A stretch of 64,000 bases of DNA from Aedes albopictus (taxonomy: Eukaryota; Arthropoda; Insecta; Diptera; Culicidae), in contig NC_085137.1 of assembly GCF_035046485.1 (NCBI RefSeq), forward strand, positions 315,529,164-315,593,163, in the 5' to 3' direction. Shown here one piece after another: positions 11,508 through 23,155 of this stretch; position 1 is the stretch's first letter; every line of letters starts with the position of its first letter. The notes beneath the pieces were generated by a model. It was not told the DNA's origin, ran no database searches, and worked only from the letters and a program-made list of their open reading frames with translations. A program made the position numbers and the translations under genes.

Positions 11508-12747
11508 GGGGAACTGAGGGTAAGACGCCCACGTTAAGGAAGAGTCCAATTTTGACCACGAAACACTTCACAATACACACTTTTTTGACACAAATATGAA
11601 GCATCAACATGTTTCCTTCCAAATGGAAGAAACCATGAACCATTTTTATGTTTTACTACTCAAAAATTCAAATTTGAAAAAAGTTTGATTTTAAGCATTT
11701 TAGTTTCAATGCGGGGTAAAACGCGCCACTTGCTACAGCTAACGCCAGGATGCCAAATTGTGAACATATACATGCGTGCATGCATGGTTTATTGTCATGT
11801 TTTACTGTTCGTGAAAGGTAAAGTCATTACATAATTATGGATCACCTGTAATTATGGGTCAATTCCATTGAAATGGCAAAGTGGGCTGTTTTAGCACGAT
11901 TTCGACAAAATGTCCCACGGATGTGTGATTAGTGAACTTATTTATAATGCAACTGTGCTGTTGTATGGTTCTTATTTGTGTTCTACACAATTTATGACAA
12001 AATTTGGATCTAAATGGCTATTTTAATGTAATTAACTAGGGGTGGGCATTTTATCCCACACATGCCTCAGAAGTTCGGACCCTTGTAAAAAACTTATAAG
12101 GGTCAAATTCGATACTTGTTTCGCCTGAAACGCAAATAATGGAAGTGCGCAAAACAATTTATGGGGATAGCGAGACCAAATTTCTTGTAAATTATGTAAA
12201 AAAGTGCAAAAATTTGGCAGGTCAAAATTACATCAAAAGTAACAAAACGCATTTTTTAGTGTTTTTGTACTATTTTTATGCTAAACATATGTAAATTCAA
12301 ATGTTAAGAAGCATTTTTATTCTTATTTTAACGATTCCAGTTGAAAAATAGTTATTTATGTAACGAGTTGATTTTTTCAGCACGAGTCGTGCAAGCCTCG
12401 TTGGATAAATACGAAGAGTGCTGAAAAAATCGAGTTTTGCAACGAGTTTCATACAAAATTTTATGCAATGATTTTTTCATAATGCAACCCATTTGAGTTG
12501 CATAATATTCATAATGCAACTCAAATGAGTTGCATTATGAACATTATACAACTATTTTTCATTATGCAACTCATTTCAGTTGCATAATGAACCAGTTCGG
12601 AAAAGTTGGCCATTATGATACCAAAATGAGTTATATAAAATGTAAATTATGATACTGAATTGCATAAAAGTATAAAAAATAACGTGGTTTGCCTAAAACA
12701 AGGGTGGCGCATCTTGCCCCCTATGGGCGTTATGGCCGTAGTTCCCC
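11508..12747. mobile_element. 1.24-kb non-autonomous TA-flanked DNA element (candidate)
   Basis: Both ends carry GGGGAACT, then about nine unmatched bases, then ACGCCCA, in inverted orientation, flanked by TA at 11506-11507 and 12748-12749. The interior has no transposase frame. It holds phrases such as GGGGTAAAACGCGCC and a cluster of ATGCAACT palindromes. Tc1/mariner-type mobilisation is inferred from the TA duplication. Confidence 0.55.
12358..12600. repeat. Cluster of nested palindromes
   Basis: CGAGTTGATTTTTTCAGCAC pairs with GTGCTGAAAAAATCGAG about 40 bp away. It is followed by three palindromic units built from CATAATGCAACT and AGTTGCATTATG, one of them nearly perfect over about 34 bp. 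These lie inside the TA-flanked element at 11508-12747. Confidence 0.6.
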
Positions 12748-12769
12748 TACTGTCAGTTGTGACTATTCA

Positions 12770-13395
12770 GTAGGTTGTCCCAAAATTGCACATGGTCAAA
12801 AAGCTTGGGGGCTCACCCTGCAAATTATAGTTAAGGGTGTTGGAAAGAAACTTTTCTATGACGGCAACATTCAGAAATGGCGTTTAGAGGTCGCCCCGGC
12901 GAGATTTTTAAAAAATGGCCATTTTTCTTAATAAATTTCATACAAATATTTTTTACCGTACAAAAATTGGCAATACCCACTATTTTTTATATTTTTTACA
13001 GCTTGATATGGATCCAAACTTCTTTGAAAAAATAATTACCGACATGTTTTGCAGGTAACTTTTTGATACTGAATTTTTGAATTTACTAAAATTTGTCATT
13101 TTTTGATATACTGTGCATTTTACCCATCATAAAAAGTATCTGAACTTAATGCTAATTTAAAACAATTTCCATAAAAAGATAGAAAATTTTATGAGGAAAA
13201 ACTTTGCCGAAGACAGCATGGCGTTTTTTCTATCCGTTTTAGAGTTATTCATAATTTACTATTTGGTGAAATTTGATTTTTTTAGGTATTTTTTCTAAAA
13301 ATGTCACATAAGAACTTCCCAAAAACACATACAAAATCACGTATGCTCAACATGTTTTTGTCTTGATTGTGTTATGGAATTATGGCATCATTAAT
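12770..13395 (+). repeat. Repeat R, copy 1 (host of the BEL insertion)
   Basis: TAGGTTGTCCCAAAATTGCA, then AAGCTTGGGGGCTCACCC, then AAAAACTTTGCCGAAGAC and AATCACGTATGCTCAACA appear here in this order. The same phrases recur on the opposite strand in two pieces at 31480-31613 and 35520-35985. I do not recognise the family. An 80-codon frame at 12689-12931 overlaps it and has no domain. Confidence 0.6.
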
Positions 13396-14003
13396 TGTTG
13401 GTTCAATGTCGAATTTTGACGGCACTGCGTGAGATGCAACTTCTCACTTGTTGATTGGTGCTAGCGGTCGTAGATTTTCTGGCCATTCTGGCAACTCAGT
13501 CAGCCCAGCTGACGATGATGATAGCGAACCAGCATACTCTGCCAGCCACCCCACTCAGTCAGAACTGAACCACTGAGCTGAGAACAGCTGAAAAATCTAA
13601 TAGGAAAGAAAGTCAAATTCCTGTAACTGATCCGAAGAATAAAAGTTTAGTTTGCATGCAGTGTTCAATAAATTTGCCTATCGTCGTTACTGAACAGTGG
13701 TGTTATACTTGCCTGAAGGTGCCTGAAGAGAGAAAAAGGTGCGTCGTTGAATAGTGCCGGTTGTTCCCGTCGTGCTATCGTGCTGCTGTTGGCCATACTT
13801 ACCGTGTGCATGCTGTATGTGCCACTTTTTGCCGTGATTGTGAGTGTTCGCCGCTGCCTGTGGTGCATGAAACTTACCTGTACAGGTGTTACCAGGCCGG
13901 ATCGCCAAGTAGGGTACTTGTACCTTTTATGAGCCCACGCTAACCGGCGTATGTTAGCCGAAATTAGAAAAAGCACAGCGTAGGAAACGGGTAAGCGCCA
14001 TCA
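13396..14003 (+). repeat. BEL 5' LTR
   Basis: Starts TGTTGG and ends GCCATCA, so it follows the TG...CA rule. AATAAAAG at about 13638 and TTCAATAAATTTG at about 13664 are polyadenylation-signal-like. The short frames on both strands inside it (13665-13976 and others) are duplicated exactly in the 3' LTR and are not genes. Confidence 0.93.
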
Positions 14004-14789
14004 TTAATTTTTGGTGCCGTGACCAGGATACGCTGGGACCGCGTGGTGAACTACCTACTGGGCGCTGCCATCTTGGACATCGGCTCATTGGATTGTTCTG
14101 GATCTGGCTGTTGCTGTATTGTATGAATACAAGGCTCGAACTTTCGAGCGGAAAGTAAAGACCTGTCCAGTTCGATTTCGCTGTACCCACAGGTACCCTT
14201 TAGATATTTTCTCTCTCTTCCTGCATGCATTAATCGTTCCCGCTCGACATTGGCCGTCGTGCATCCGGAGTGTGCCAATACTTTTGGCCTCCAAGCGCCA
14301 TTGCGAAGACGAGCTCCAAGAACAATCGGACTATTGTTTCACTGTGGCGTCCCCAGCCGTGGTGAATACCGGATTTCGCCGCTTTCATCTTTGAATCGCT
14401 ACATCGAGATTGCTCATATCAAGCGATTTGTGACGCTCTTCGTCTGAAACATCCTGCCCAGTGATTTTGTGCTATTTCTTGCTGCTGTGGCGTCCCTAGC
14501 CAACCAAAACGCGTGGTGAGACTACTACTGTGTGATAGTCAGCTACTACGCCCTTTCATCGGTCATCGTGTGGCATCCCTGAGGTCCATCGGGGGCATTT
14601 CCGACCGGATAATCCATTTCGACGATTCAGTACGGACGGTACTTCGCTGAGTTCCTGTTGGCTGATTTTAAAATACAAGGCACAGTTTGCCTTGGAACAG
14701 GTGAGCACCTTTCCAAGTAGTTAATTGTTTTCTGCGTGGGTCTACTCTTGGTCCGTTGGTCCACAGGTATCCATCTGGACGTTTGCGCC
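14004..14789 (+). promoter_or_regulatory. BEL leader with primer-binding region
   Basis: Immediately after the LTR comes TTAATTTTTGGTGCCGTGAC. TGGTGCCGTGAC has the form of a tRNA 3'-end complement (TGG start), but I cannot assign the tRNA. The rest is a GC-moderate untranslated leader. Several short frames on both strands in 14051-14447 show no domain. Confidence 0.6.
14701..14766 (+). other. Possible 66-bp intron in the BEL leader
   Basis: CAG|GTGAGC at the left and TTGGTCCACAG|GT at the right are strong splice sites, 66 nt apart, a common mosquito intron length. The intron would end 23 nt upstream of the preferred Gag start (14790) and remove the in-frame upstream ATG at 14736. This is an inference from consensus only. 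Confidence 0.35.
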
Positions 14790-17700
14790 ATGGAGGCTCA
14801 GCAGCGAGGCCAGCTGCTAGCCAGGAGGAACACTCTGCTTGCTGCGTTGGGTCGGGCAGAGGAGTTTGCTGCCAACTTCGATGCTCAGAGGGACCAGGCA
14901 CAACTACCGCTGAGACTGGACTACCTCAACGGTGTTTGGAACAGCTTGGAGACCGTTCAAGCGCAACTCGAGGACGAAGAAACGACGGAAGAAGGTAGGG
15001 CAGGGCATGCGACATTTCGGGCTGATTTGGAACCTCGTCTCTTCACAATAAAAGCCAGCTTGCTTTCGAAATTGCCTCCGCCTCCTGTTATTAGCAACGC
15101 ATTCCCTCAACCCCCTCAGGCGTCCTCCACTCTCTCTGGGATTAAGTTGCCGACGATTTCCCTACCCGAGTTCAACGGGGACTACATGCAATGGCTGGCT
15201 TTCCACGATACATTCCTGGCGCTCATTCACTCAAATCCGGACCTACCGGACATACAAAAATTTCATTACTTACGAGCAGCTGTCAAGGGGGAAGCCGCTC
15301 AGTTGATCGAGTCCATCGGAATCAGTTCTGCTAACTACGGCTTGGCTTGGCAGACATTGGAGAATCGATATTCCAACGACTACCTACTCAAGAAGCGCCA
15401 CCTTCAGGCGCTCTTCGACATCCCCAGCATGAAGAAGGAGACTGCTGCGTCGCTGCACGGGTTGGTGGACGAATTTGAGCGACATACGAAAATTTTGCAT
15501 CAATTGGGAGAACCGACCGGTTCGTGGAGCTCCATCTTGGAGCATTTGCTATGCACCCGCCTTCATAACGATACCGTGAAGGCGTGGGAGGACCATGCGT
15601 CGACTGTGACGGATCCAAACTACGCCTGTCTAATAGACTTTCTTCAACGACGGACGCGTGTACTGGAATCGATTTCCGTGAACCATCATGCACCGGATTC
15701 AGCGCCCGCTTCTGGTGGTTCTGTTCATCCGACGCGAAAGCCCCATCATCATCCACAGTTTCGTGTTTCGTCTTATGCAGCAACCACAAATCAAGGAGAA
15801 AGGTGCATCGCGTGTAATCAGTCGCATTCAGTATGGAAGTGCCAGCAATTCAGCAGTCTTACACCGACCGAACGGCAGCAGCTTGTGAACTCCAAACGGT
15901 TGTGCCATAATTGCTTGAAAGGGAAACACTTTGCTCGACAATGTCCGTCTAGCTTCACCTGTCGGAAATGCAATCGACGTCACCATACGCTTCTCCACCC
16001 TGAGCAGTCCGATGTTCCTCGAAGGTCCAGTCATCAAGATTCCGCTCCTAGCCCTGCTGCTCCGGTTGCGTCCACTTCGTCAAATGTTTCTTCTGTTGTA
16101 GAATCGCCCACACAGACCATGGTTGCTGCATCGGCGCCTGTTCCCACTGTTGAAGTTAACTCTGCATTGCAACAGCCTCGAGAGAACATTTTTCTGCTAA
16201 CCGTGGTCGTGAAAATCGTCGATGACTACGGTATAGAGCACCTAGCCCGTGCGCTTTTGGACAGTGCTTCCCAACCGAATCTCATCACGGATCGGATGGC
16301 TAAAATTCTACGACTACGACGACAGAAAGTGGATATCACGGTACAGGGAGCCGGCAAGCTCTCCAATTCAGTACGCGAATCTGTCTTCGCCCAGGTGCAG
16401 TCAAGGAAGGGAGACTTTTCGTGCGGTGTGAACTTCCTGGTGATGGACAAACTAACTGCTAACCTGCCCTCGCAAAGCATTTCCACCACCGGATGGAAAA
16501 TCCCGAAGGATTTGTACCTCGCAGATCCTTCGTTCAATGAAAGCCAACCAATTGACATGCTTCTAGGGGCAAAACACTTCTACTCGTTCTTCCCCAGCGC
16601 GGCACGGATTCAGCTCGACAAAAACCTCCCTCTCTTAGTCGATAGTGTGTTTGGTTGGATTGTTGTTGGATCGACTGGCTCAAATTCTCCGGTTCAGCCT
16701 ACGTCGACCGTCTGCGAAGCGGTCACTGTGTCAATGATCTCACTAGAGGATAGCTTGGAGCGATTTTGGAAGGCAGAGGAGCTGACGACAACAGACAACT
16801 ATTCCATCGAAGAACGACGCTGTGAAACCCTGTACACTTCAACAGTATCCCGTAATTCCGAAGGTCGATACATTGTTCGTTACCCCCGGAAGCCCGACTT
16901 CGACAAAATGATCGGCGAATCGAAAAACAGCGCTTATCGACGGTTTGAATTTTTGGAAAGACGCCTGGAACGAACTCCGCAATTGAAGGACGAATACCAC
17001 CAGTTTATGCGAGAGTATCTCTCCCTTGGCCACATGCGGTTGGTCAACGTGGACGACGAAAAAACCTCTCCAGCTTATTACCTGCCCCACCACGCCGTGA
17101 TTAAGGAAGCAAGTACGACAACGAAGCTCCGTGTCGTATTCGACGGTTCTGCGAAAACCTCTACCGGCTTCTCTCTGAATGAAGCTCTATGCGTGGGTCC
17201 TGTGGTGCAGGATGAACTGATCGACATTATTTTGCGATTTCGGACCTTTCCAGTTGCGCTCGTCGGCGATATTGCGAAGATGTACAGGCAGGTACTGATT
17301 CACCCCGATGATACTCCGCTACAACGTGTTCTGTGGCGGTTCACACAGCAATCTCCGGTGCAGACCTATGAACTCCTCACTGTTACATACGGTTTAGCAC
17401 CGTCTTCTTTCTTGGCAACTCGCACTCTCCAGCAACTGGCAGAAGACGAGGGTGAACCATTCCCCAAAGCTGCTCCAGCGCTAAAAAAGAGCTTCTATGT
17501 TGATGATTATATTGGCGGAGCCCAATCCGTCGAGGAAGCTATTATTCTACGCGATGAACTCGGCGAATTGTTGGAGAAAGGCGGTTTTGAGCTTCGAAAG
17601 TGGACTTCAAATCGACTTGAAGTCTTGCAGGGCCTCAGTAACGAACATATTGGCACTCAATCCTCGCTTCAATTCGCCCCACATGAAACAATCAAGGCAC

Positions 17701-18103
17701 TGGGTATCAACTGGGAACCAGAAGCAGATGTTCTACGATTTGACTCACAGGTTCGAAGCAGCGAAGGGTCACCTACAAAACGATCGATACTTTCCGATAT
17801 TGCGAAGCTTTTTGATCCGCTCGGACTAATTTCCCCCGTGATTGTTCGGGCAAAAATCATCATGCAAGAGCTATGGTTGCTATCCGGTGACTGGGATGAT
17901 CCTGTGCCCGAACCAGTGCGATCAAAATGGGAAAAATATCATCAGGAACTTGCAGACATCTCTGAGCACCGTGTCGACCGTTACGCTTTGCTTCCTGGTT
18001 CTGTGATCCAATTGCACACCTTCGCTGATGCATCGCAGAGTGCTTACGGTGCGTGTACGTACGCGCGCTGTGAGGATAATCAAGGCAGAGTTCGAATCCA
18101 GCT
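14790..18103 (+). CDS. BEL/Pao Gag-Pol polyprotein, 5' part
   Basis: A single frame encodes capsid, protease, reverse transcriptase and the start of RNase H; in this family the polyprotein packages and reverse-transcribes the element RNA. Counting from the Met at 14790 (context CGCCATGG, preferred over the in-frame ATG at 14736): Gag-like DUF1759-type region about 100-300; three zinc knuckles starting at C339, C372 and C391; protease motif LLDSASQ with Asp about 491, a Ser in place of the usual Gly; reverse transcriptase with VVFDGS about 784, Asp of VGDIAKMYR at 827 and YVDD at 903-906; the A17-type region [14 protein letters not shown]; RNase H Asp (FADAS) about 1080. The frame is broken after codon CAG by the gypsy insertion and runs 5 codons into its LTR before stopping at 18122. 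Confidence 0.93.
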
Positions 18104-18315
18104 TGTAGGGTCTACCCTATAGCATTAAGAGACAGCATCGCAGTAGGCACAGTTGGGAAGAGAGAGGATTCATGGTCAGCGACCGACAGAGTGTAGTCGT
18201 GTGAATTAGAGCTCTAGAGTAAAGTGGTGGCTGTGGTGGTGGAATTATAGTGAAAGTATTATTCAGGAAGTTTGGGCATTATTAAAGAATAATTGTGATA
18301 TCCGAATATCCTACA
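18104..18315 (+). repeat. Gypsy 5' LTR
   Basis: 212 bp, TGTAGGGT...ATCCTACA. It introduces an in-frame stop (TAG at 18120-18122) into the BEL frame. Confidence 0.93.
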
Positions 18316-18317
18316 AC

Positions 18318-18330
18318 TGGCGACGAGGAT
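18318..18330 (+). promoter_or_regulatory. Primer-binding site, serine tRNA type
   Basis: TGGCGACGAGGAT begins two bases after the LTR. It is complementary to the 3' end of insect tRNA-Ser(GCT) plus CCA (ATCCTCGTCGCCA), as recalled from Drosophila. Confidence 0.7.
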
Positions 18331-18882
18331 AACGGTAAGAGTTTTTATTTCAATTTTAAAACTAATAAATGTGAAAGTGATATAAGAATGCCGCTCTTTG
18401 GCTCGGTTTGGAAATGATATGTGTTGATGGATGTATCGGATGGTGTGCTTCTATAGAATGTGATTCGAAATTAAATATCGACACTTTGGGTCTTTATTTC
18501 AGAGACTTTCAGCCCTTGGCTGGTTCGTCTCTACGTGTACGGAATTGTTGGGTTGAGTGAGAATTCTTTGATAAATGAAAATGTTTCGATTTCGATTATG
18601 CATTTTCTGCTGTGCTGACTTGCAATGGGAAGTGAAGGGAGTACCACCGTCGTCGTTGGTGAAAAAAAAACATGTTGCTATAGTAACACGGTGCGCGGGC
18701 TACGCATGCTGCGATACACGCTGTCCACTTGCGACGATTTTCAAAATTCAAAATTTTGCTTTCTCACTCTAGCGTGTTGGTTACGTCACTCATTGGTTGG
18801 GCTTCTGCACTGCTTCTGCTAGCGCTCTGCTTTGTTTGAATGATGATGGTGATGATGATAATGATGACGACGAAGACGTACC

Positions 18883-19267
18883 TACACGGAACTACAAATG
18901 AACCCAAATTTAAGTTGTTTTGACGCAATCCCGGTCTTCCGTGGAATTACTCAAATTTGCGTCAAACAGCGATAGGGGCGAGTGAGTAGTTCTCGTTTGA
19001 GAGCGGCAAAAAAATTAACCCAGTGGTAAGTTATTTTCACCCAACGGAGGCCTCAATTGACGCAAATTTGGGTTAACTCAAGAAAACCCAAATTTGGCTT
19101 CTTCCACGGAAGAGCAGCGGATGCGTCGGTGCTTCTCTCTTTGTTTTCGAAAACATTGCGGTGGGGCGAGGGAGAAAACAACCCAACTTTGAGTTAAAAC
19201 TTTAAGCAGTTTAGTCAAATTTGAGTTTTTAAAACTTATTCTTTGGGTTATAATATTTTTCCGTGTA
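18883..19267. mobile_element. Candidate 385-bp inverted-repeat element in the gypsy leader
   Basis: TACACGGAA at the left and TTCCGTGTA at the right, each followed inward by AACCCAAA-type words (AACCCAAATTT left, TTTGGGTTATAA right). Repeated GACGCAAATTTGGGTT-like phrases lie inside. No clear target duplication was found. Confidence 0.45.
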
Positions 19268-20070
19268 TGTGCGATGCGCGCATGCGTGCGGCGAAGGGTA
19301 AGAGAGTGATGGAAAACGAAATCAATGAATTGTGTCATTGGTGGAAACGAGAGAGATGTTTGTCGTCTAGCTAATATTGGACGGTGGTTGAACGGTATTC
19401 GGAACCTGAGAACCTCAGTTCAGAACGGTTAACGGTATTTGGTGAACCCAGGAGTACAGCATTACTTGTTTTGTTTTCTTATGTATAAACTGATTGTTCA
19501 TATCAGGAATGAAGGGAATATTGCAGTACATCATCATTGTGCCGTGTTGTTCTATTGCAAAGAATTGGGAAAACTAACGTGAAGAAAATTTGGTTATGTT
19601 TGTTTATGCGATCCAGTTTCATTAGCTGTTTGTTTGTTTGTTGTTCCCGAGTATCCCGAAGTAACAAAATGAAAAAAAAGGGAACTCGCTCTTCATTTGA
19701 ATTTATTTTTCTTTTATTTTGATGGGAATTATATACAAAATTGAGAAATTAAACCACATGGCATAGTTACTTCAGTACATGTATACGGTAAAAAAAATAC
19801 ATTATTATATTTTCCAAGTATATTACCTATATTAAATAATGGGCAAATTAAAATAAAGAAAGTCATGAAAGATGTTTCCGTTGGTTGTAATTAATTTAAA
19901 TGTTTATATTTTCCTGCTTATTGATGACAAATAAATGATGATGCGAAACAAAATATTTTTTAATTTCTTATTATATGTGTGTCTCTAAACGATTGAAGTA
20001 TAATGTTTCAAAGATGGGTCTTGTCCAATATCTACTGTTGATACCGTTATTTTCAGCCATTGATGAAGTA

Positions 20071-20722
20071 GAGGATTACTGAACCAATAGCGTTCAGAGG
20101 AGTTGTGATTGAACCAGTAGCGTTCATAGGATTACTGAACCAGTAGCGTTCAGAGGAATATTGTTCGAACCAGTAGCGTTCGTAGCATTACTGAACCAGT
20201 AGCGTTCAGAGGAATGTATATTGAACCAGTAGCGTTCGGAGGATTACTGAACCAGTAGCGTTCAGAAGCATGTCTATTGAACCAGTAGCGTCCATAGGAA
20301 TGTTTATTGAGCCAGTAGCGTTCGGAGGATTACTGAACCAGTAGCGTTCAGAGGAATGTTTATTGAACCAGTAGCGTTCGGAGGATTACTGTACCAGTAG
20401 CGTTCAGAAGAATGTCTTTTGAAGCAGTAGCGTTCAGAGGTATGTTTATTGAGCCAGTAGCGTTCGGAGGATTACTGAACCAGTAGCGTTCAGAGGAATA
20501 TTGGTTGAACTAGTAGCGTTCGTAGGATTACTGAACCAGTAGCGTTCAGGGGAATGTCTATTGAACCAGTAGCGTTCAAAGAAATGTTTACTGATCCAGT
20601 AGCGTTCAGAGGATTACTGAACTAGTAATATTCAGAGAAGTTGATTGAACTAGGACCGTTCTGATTTTTTTCAATTAGTAGCGTTCTGAGAGTTACTGAA
20701 ACTGGACCAGTAGTTTTCTAAG
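20071..20722 (+). repeat. Tandem array, about 23 copies of GAACCAGTAGCGTTC
   Basis: The core GAACCAGTAGCGTTC has inverted ends (GAAC/GTTC). Spacing alternates between about 26 bp (GGATTACT linker) and about 30 bp (GGAATGTTTATT linker), giving a 56-bp dimer. The core is more conserved than the linkers and decays at the 3' end. It lies in the gypsy leader, upstream of gag. Confidence 0.9.
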
Positions 20723-21124
20723 AAAGGATGAAAGTTGAATGAATCAGTAGACGACTAAGGACTGGTAAATGCGAAAGATCAATTCATAAACATAAAAAAT
20801 AATAATAATAAATAAATAAAATTGAAAATAAAAAAGTGAAGTATTTTGCGTTGAATAATTTATTCACATTTACTACATTAACATGAACATAAACATATGT
20901 TTATGTATGAATAGTAAAAGCATAAAATGGTTTGATAAATGCTGATGATATGCTTTCCAGCTATGGGTTTTTGAAATATTGGGGATATGTTAATACCTGA
21001 AAATTATTTGAAGTTTTCATAGCCATCATCCGATACCATCAAACATATGTATTTTAGAATGAAAAAAAAAAATGTCTACACATGAATAATGTGGTAGAAA
21101 TTCTTGTATATACTACTGTTCCAG

Positions 21125-23077
21125 ATGGAAGAATCACGTCAAATTCCCCCATTCCGTTGTGAATCAATCGAGAAGGGCAAACTTTCTCGAGAATGGGAAA
21201 CGTGGAAGTGGTCTTTGGAGTGCTATTTCGAAGCGTATAGCATCAGCGATCAGAAAATAAAGCGAGCCAAACTACTCCACTTGGGAGGAGTAGAACTGCA
21301 GAGAATTTTTCTAAGTCTGCCCGAACATGATAAAACACCTCTGGTAGCATTGGAACCCAAGGTGTATGATTTTGCCATTGAGTTACTTGATACGTACTTC
21401 CAAGCTGGCAGACAAGATGTGATTGAACGCCGTAAGCTCCGTAAATTGAAGCCAGAGTCAAATGAAAAGTTTTCTCACTATGTCATCCGGTTGAGACAAC
21501 AGGCACTGAACTGTGGTTTCGAGAAGTATGGAACAGAAGTCACCGAAATCTTGAAGGAAATTTATCTGGTCGATGTCATAGTGGAGAATTGCCGTTCAGA
21601 TGATCTTCGCAAGGCCATTCTCAAACGCGATCGATCGATCAGAGAAATTGAGGAAATAGCAGCGACAATTGAGGATACGGATCAGCAAATGAAGGAGTTG
21701 AAGGAGCACGCCAATACGTCCCGAGAAGTAGCAGTTTATGAAGTCAACCGACCAAATCAGGCACGACCTGCGGTGCGCAGAAACTCAACAGCAGATCGTA
21801 GAACACACCGTGGGCAGCTGTTCGGGGTTACATCCAAGCGTGAAGTTGCTACCAAACTGACGGCGTTCAAAGGCTCGAAATCATCTTGTTTTGCATGTGG
21901 GCAGTCCGGGCATTTGGCAAATTCACCTGATTGTCCAGCACGTGGTCGTATATGTCGTCGTTGTCGTGAATTGGGTCACTTCGAAACTGTTTGCAGGAAG
22001 CAAAAACAGAGATCAGAAGCTGTAAGGAGACCAAGGAAGATCTACAACATCGATAAATCGTCAGCAGCAGAGCAAGAGCAGGAAGATAAGGATAAGCGAG
22101 ATGATTCTCCGGAGCCGAAAAAGGTGTATTATGCGTTCTATGGAGGAAACCAAACAAATCTTTTGGACGGAGTTATTGGAGGAATCGCGGTGAAGGTTTT
22201 GATTGATTCGGGAGCAGATGCAAATTTGATTCGGCTGGAAACGTGGAAAATGATGAAAGAGAGGAAGGTCATTGTAGTAACGTCGACGAAAGGGTCATCA
22301 CGAGTTTTGAAAGGATATGGAAGCGATACACAGTTGGACGTGGTAGGCACATTCGAGGCCGAAGTTTCTATCGGGCGTAGGACTACAGTGGCGGAATTCT
22401 TCGTTGTCAATGGCGGACAGAAGGACATTTTGGGAGACGCGTCTGCTAAGGAGCTGGGTGTGCTGAAAGTTGGAATCGAAGTTAACAACGTCGACAAAGA
22501 AATGAAACCGTTCAGTAAAATCAAGGGTGTGAAGGCGCAGATAAGAATGATGGCAGATGCTCGGCCTGTCTTTCAGCCAGTTCGTCGAGTGCCGATTCCA
22601 ATGGAGGATGCAGTAAACCGGAAGCTGGATCAATTATTGCAACGAGATATCATTGAAGTGAAACAAGGACCGGCAACATGGGTTTCTCCGCTGGTTGGGA
22701 AAACTTCAGGCGAACCACGAATTTGTTTGGATCTACGACAAGTGAATGAAGCGGTAGTCCGAGAACATTTTCCTATGCCGGTAGTGGATGAGTATCTAGC
22801 AAGACTCGGAAGAGGAAAAATCTGGAGCAAGCTGGATATTCGTGAAGCATTTCATCAGATTGAGCTGGACGATGATTCGAGGGACGTGACAACATTCATC
22901 ACGAATAAAGGATTGTTCCGGTTCAAACGGCTTCCGTTCGGACTCGTGACTGCCCCTGAAATATTTCAAAGAATAATGGAGGAGATTTTGTCAGGTTGTG
23001 AAGGTACATACTGGTACCTAGATGATGTGATGGTAGAAGGTGAGACGAAGGAAATCCACGATAAAAACTTGAAGAAG
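21125..23077 (+). CDS. Gypsy Gag-Pol, first exon: Gag, protease, reverse transcriptase
   Basis: The Met at 21125 is preferred over 21104 because it follows the possible splice acceptor and begins the conserved-looking M-E-E-S. Gag occupies about 1-300 with two CCHC-type zinc knuckles (C255 onward: CFACGQSGH, then CRRCRELGHFETVC). The protease has IDSGADANLI with Asp at 361. The reverse transcriptase shows WVSPLV, ICLDLRQVNEAV, SKLDIREAFHQIEL, LPFGLVTAPEIFQ and YLDD at 631-634. Without splicing the frame ends at TAA 23084-23086, seven codons after HDKN; with the proposed 78-nt intron removed it continues in the same phase. Gag and Pol share one frame, as in Mag-type elements. Confidence 0.9.
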
Positions 23078-23155
23078 GTATTGTAAAGAGATAACAGCAA
23101 ACATAATGTAATAAACTTGAATGGAATAATAAAATTAGTTATGTAAAATTTTTAG
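23078..23155 (+). other. Probable 78-bp intron inside gypsy pol
   Basis: AAGAAG|GTATTG at the left and AAAATTTTTAG|GTGCTC at the right obey GT-AG. The segment is far more AT-rich than its flanks, contains stops, and interrupts the conserved reverse-transcriptase thumb exactly between LKK and VLDRF. Removing it keeps the frame (78 = 26 codons). AGGT occurs at both borders, so a short inserted sequence with a 4-bp duplication is the alternative. Confidence 0.65.

Larger units (their letters stand above)
18335..21124 (+). other. Long leader, possibly one 2.79-kb intron
   Basis: GGTAAGAG directly after the primer-binding site is a near-consensus splice donor (GT at 18335). TACTACTGTTCCAG immediately before the Gag ATG at 21125 is a plausible acceptor. 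Splicing would join the LTR/primer region to Gag and remove the inverted-repeat element at 18883-19267 and the tandem array at 20071-20722. 19268-20070 and 20723-21103 are otherwise AT-rich and featureless. Splicing is inferred only. Confidence 0.35.

Noticed and set aside
13665..13976. 103-codon minus-strand frame, repeated at 29273-29584
   Set aside because: Lies wholly in the BEL LTR; its exact duplication is due to the paired LTRs and it has no domain.
15388..15789. Long minus-strand frame opposite BEL gag
   Set aside because: Shadow of the Gag-Pol frame; no domain of its own.
20071..20722. CRISPR-like array
   Set aside because: Linkers are themselves repeated in alternation and the context is a retrotransposon leader in an insect-like genome; this is a tandem repeat.
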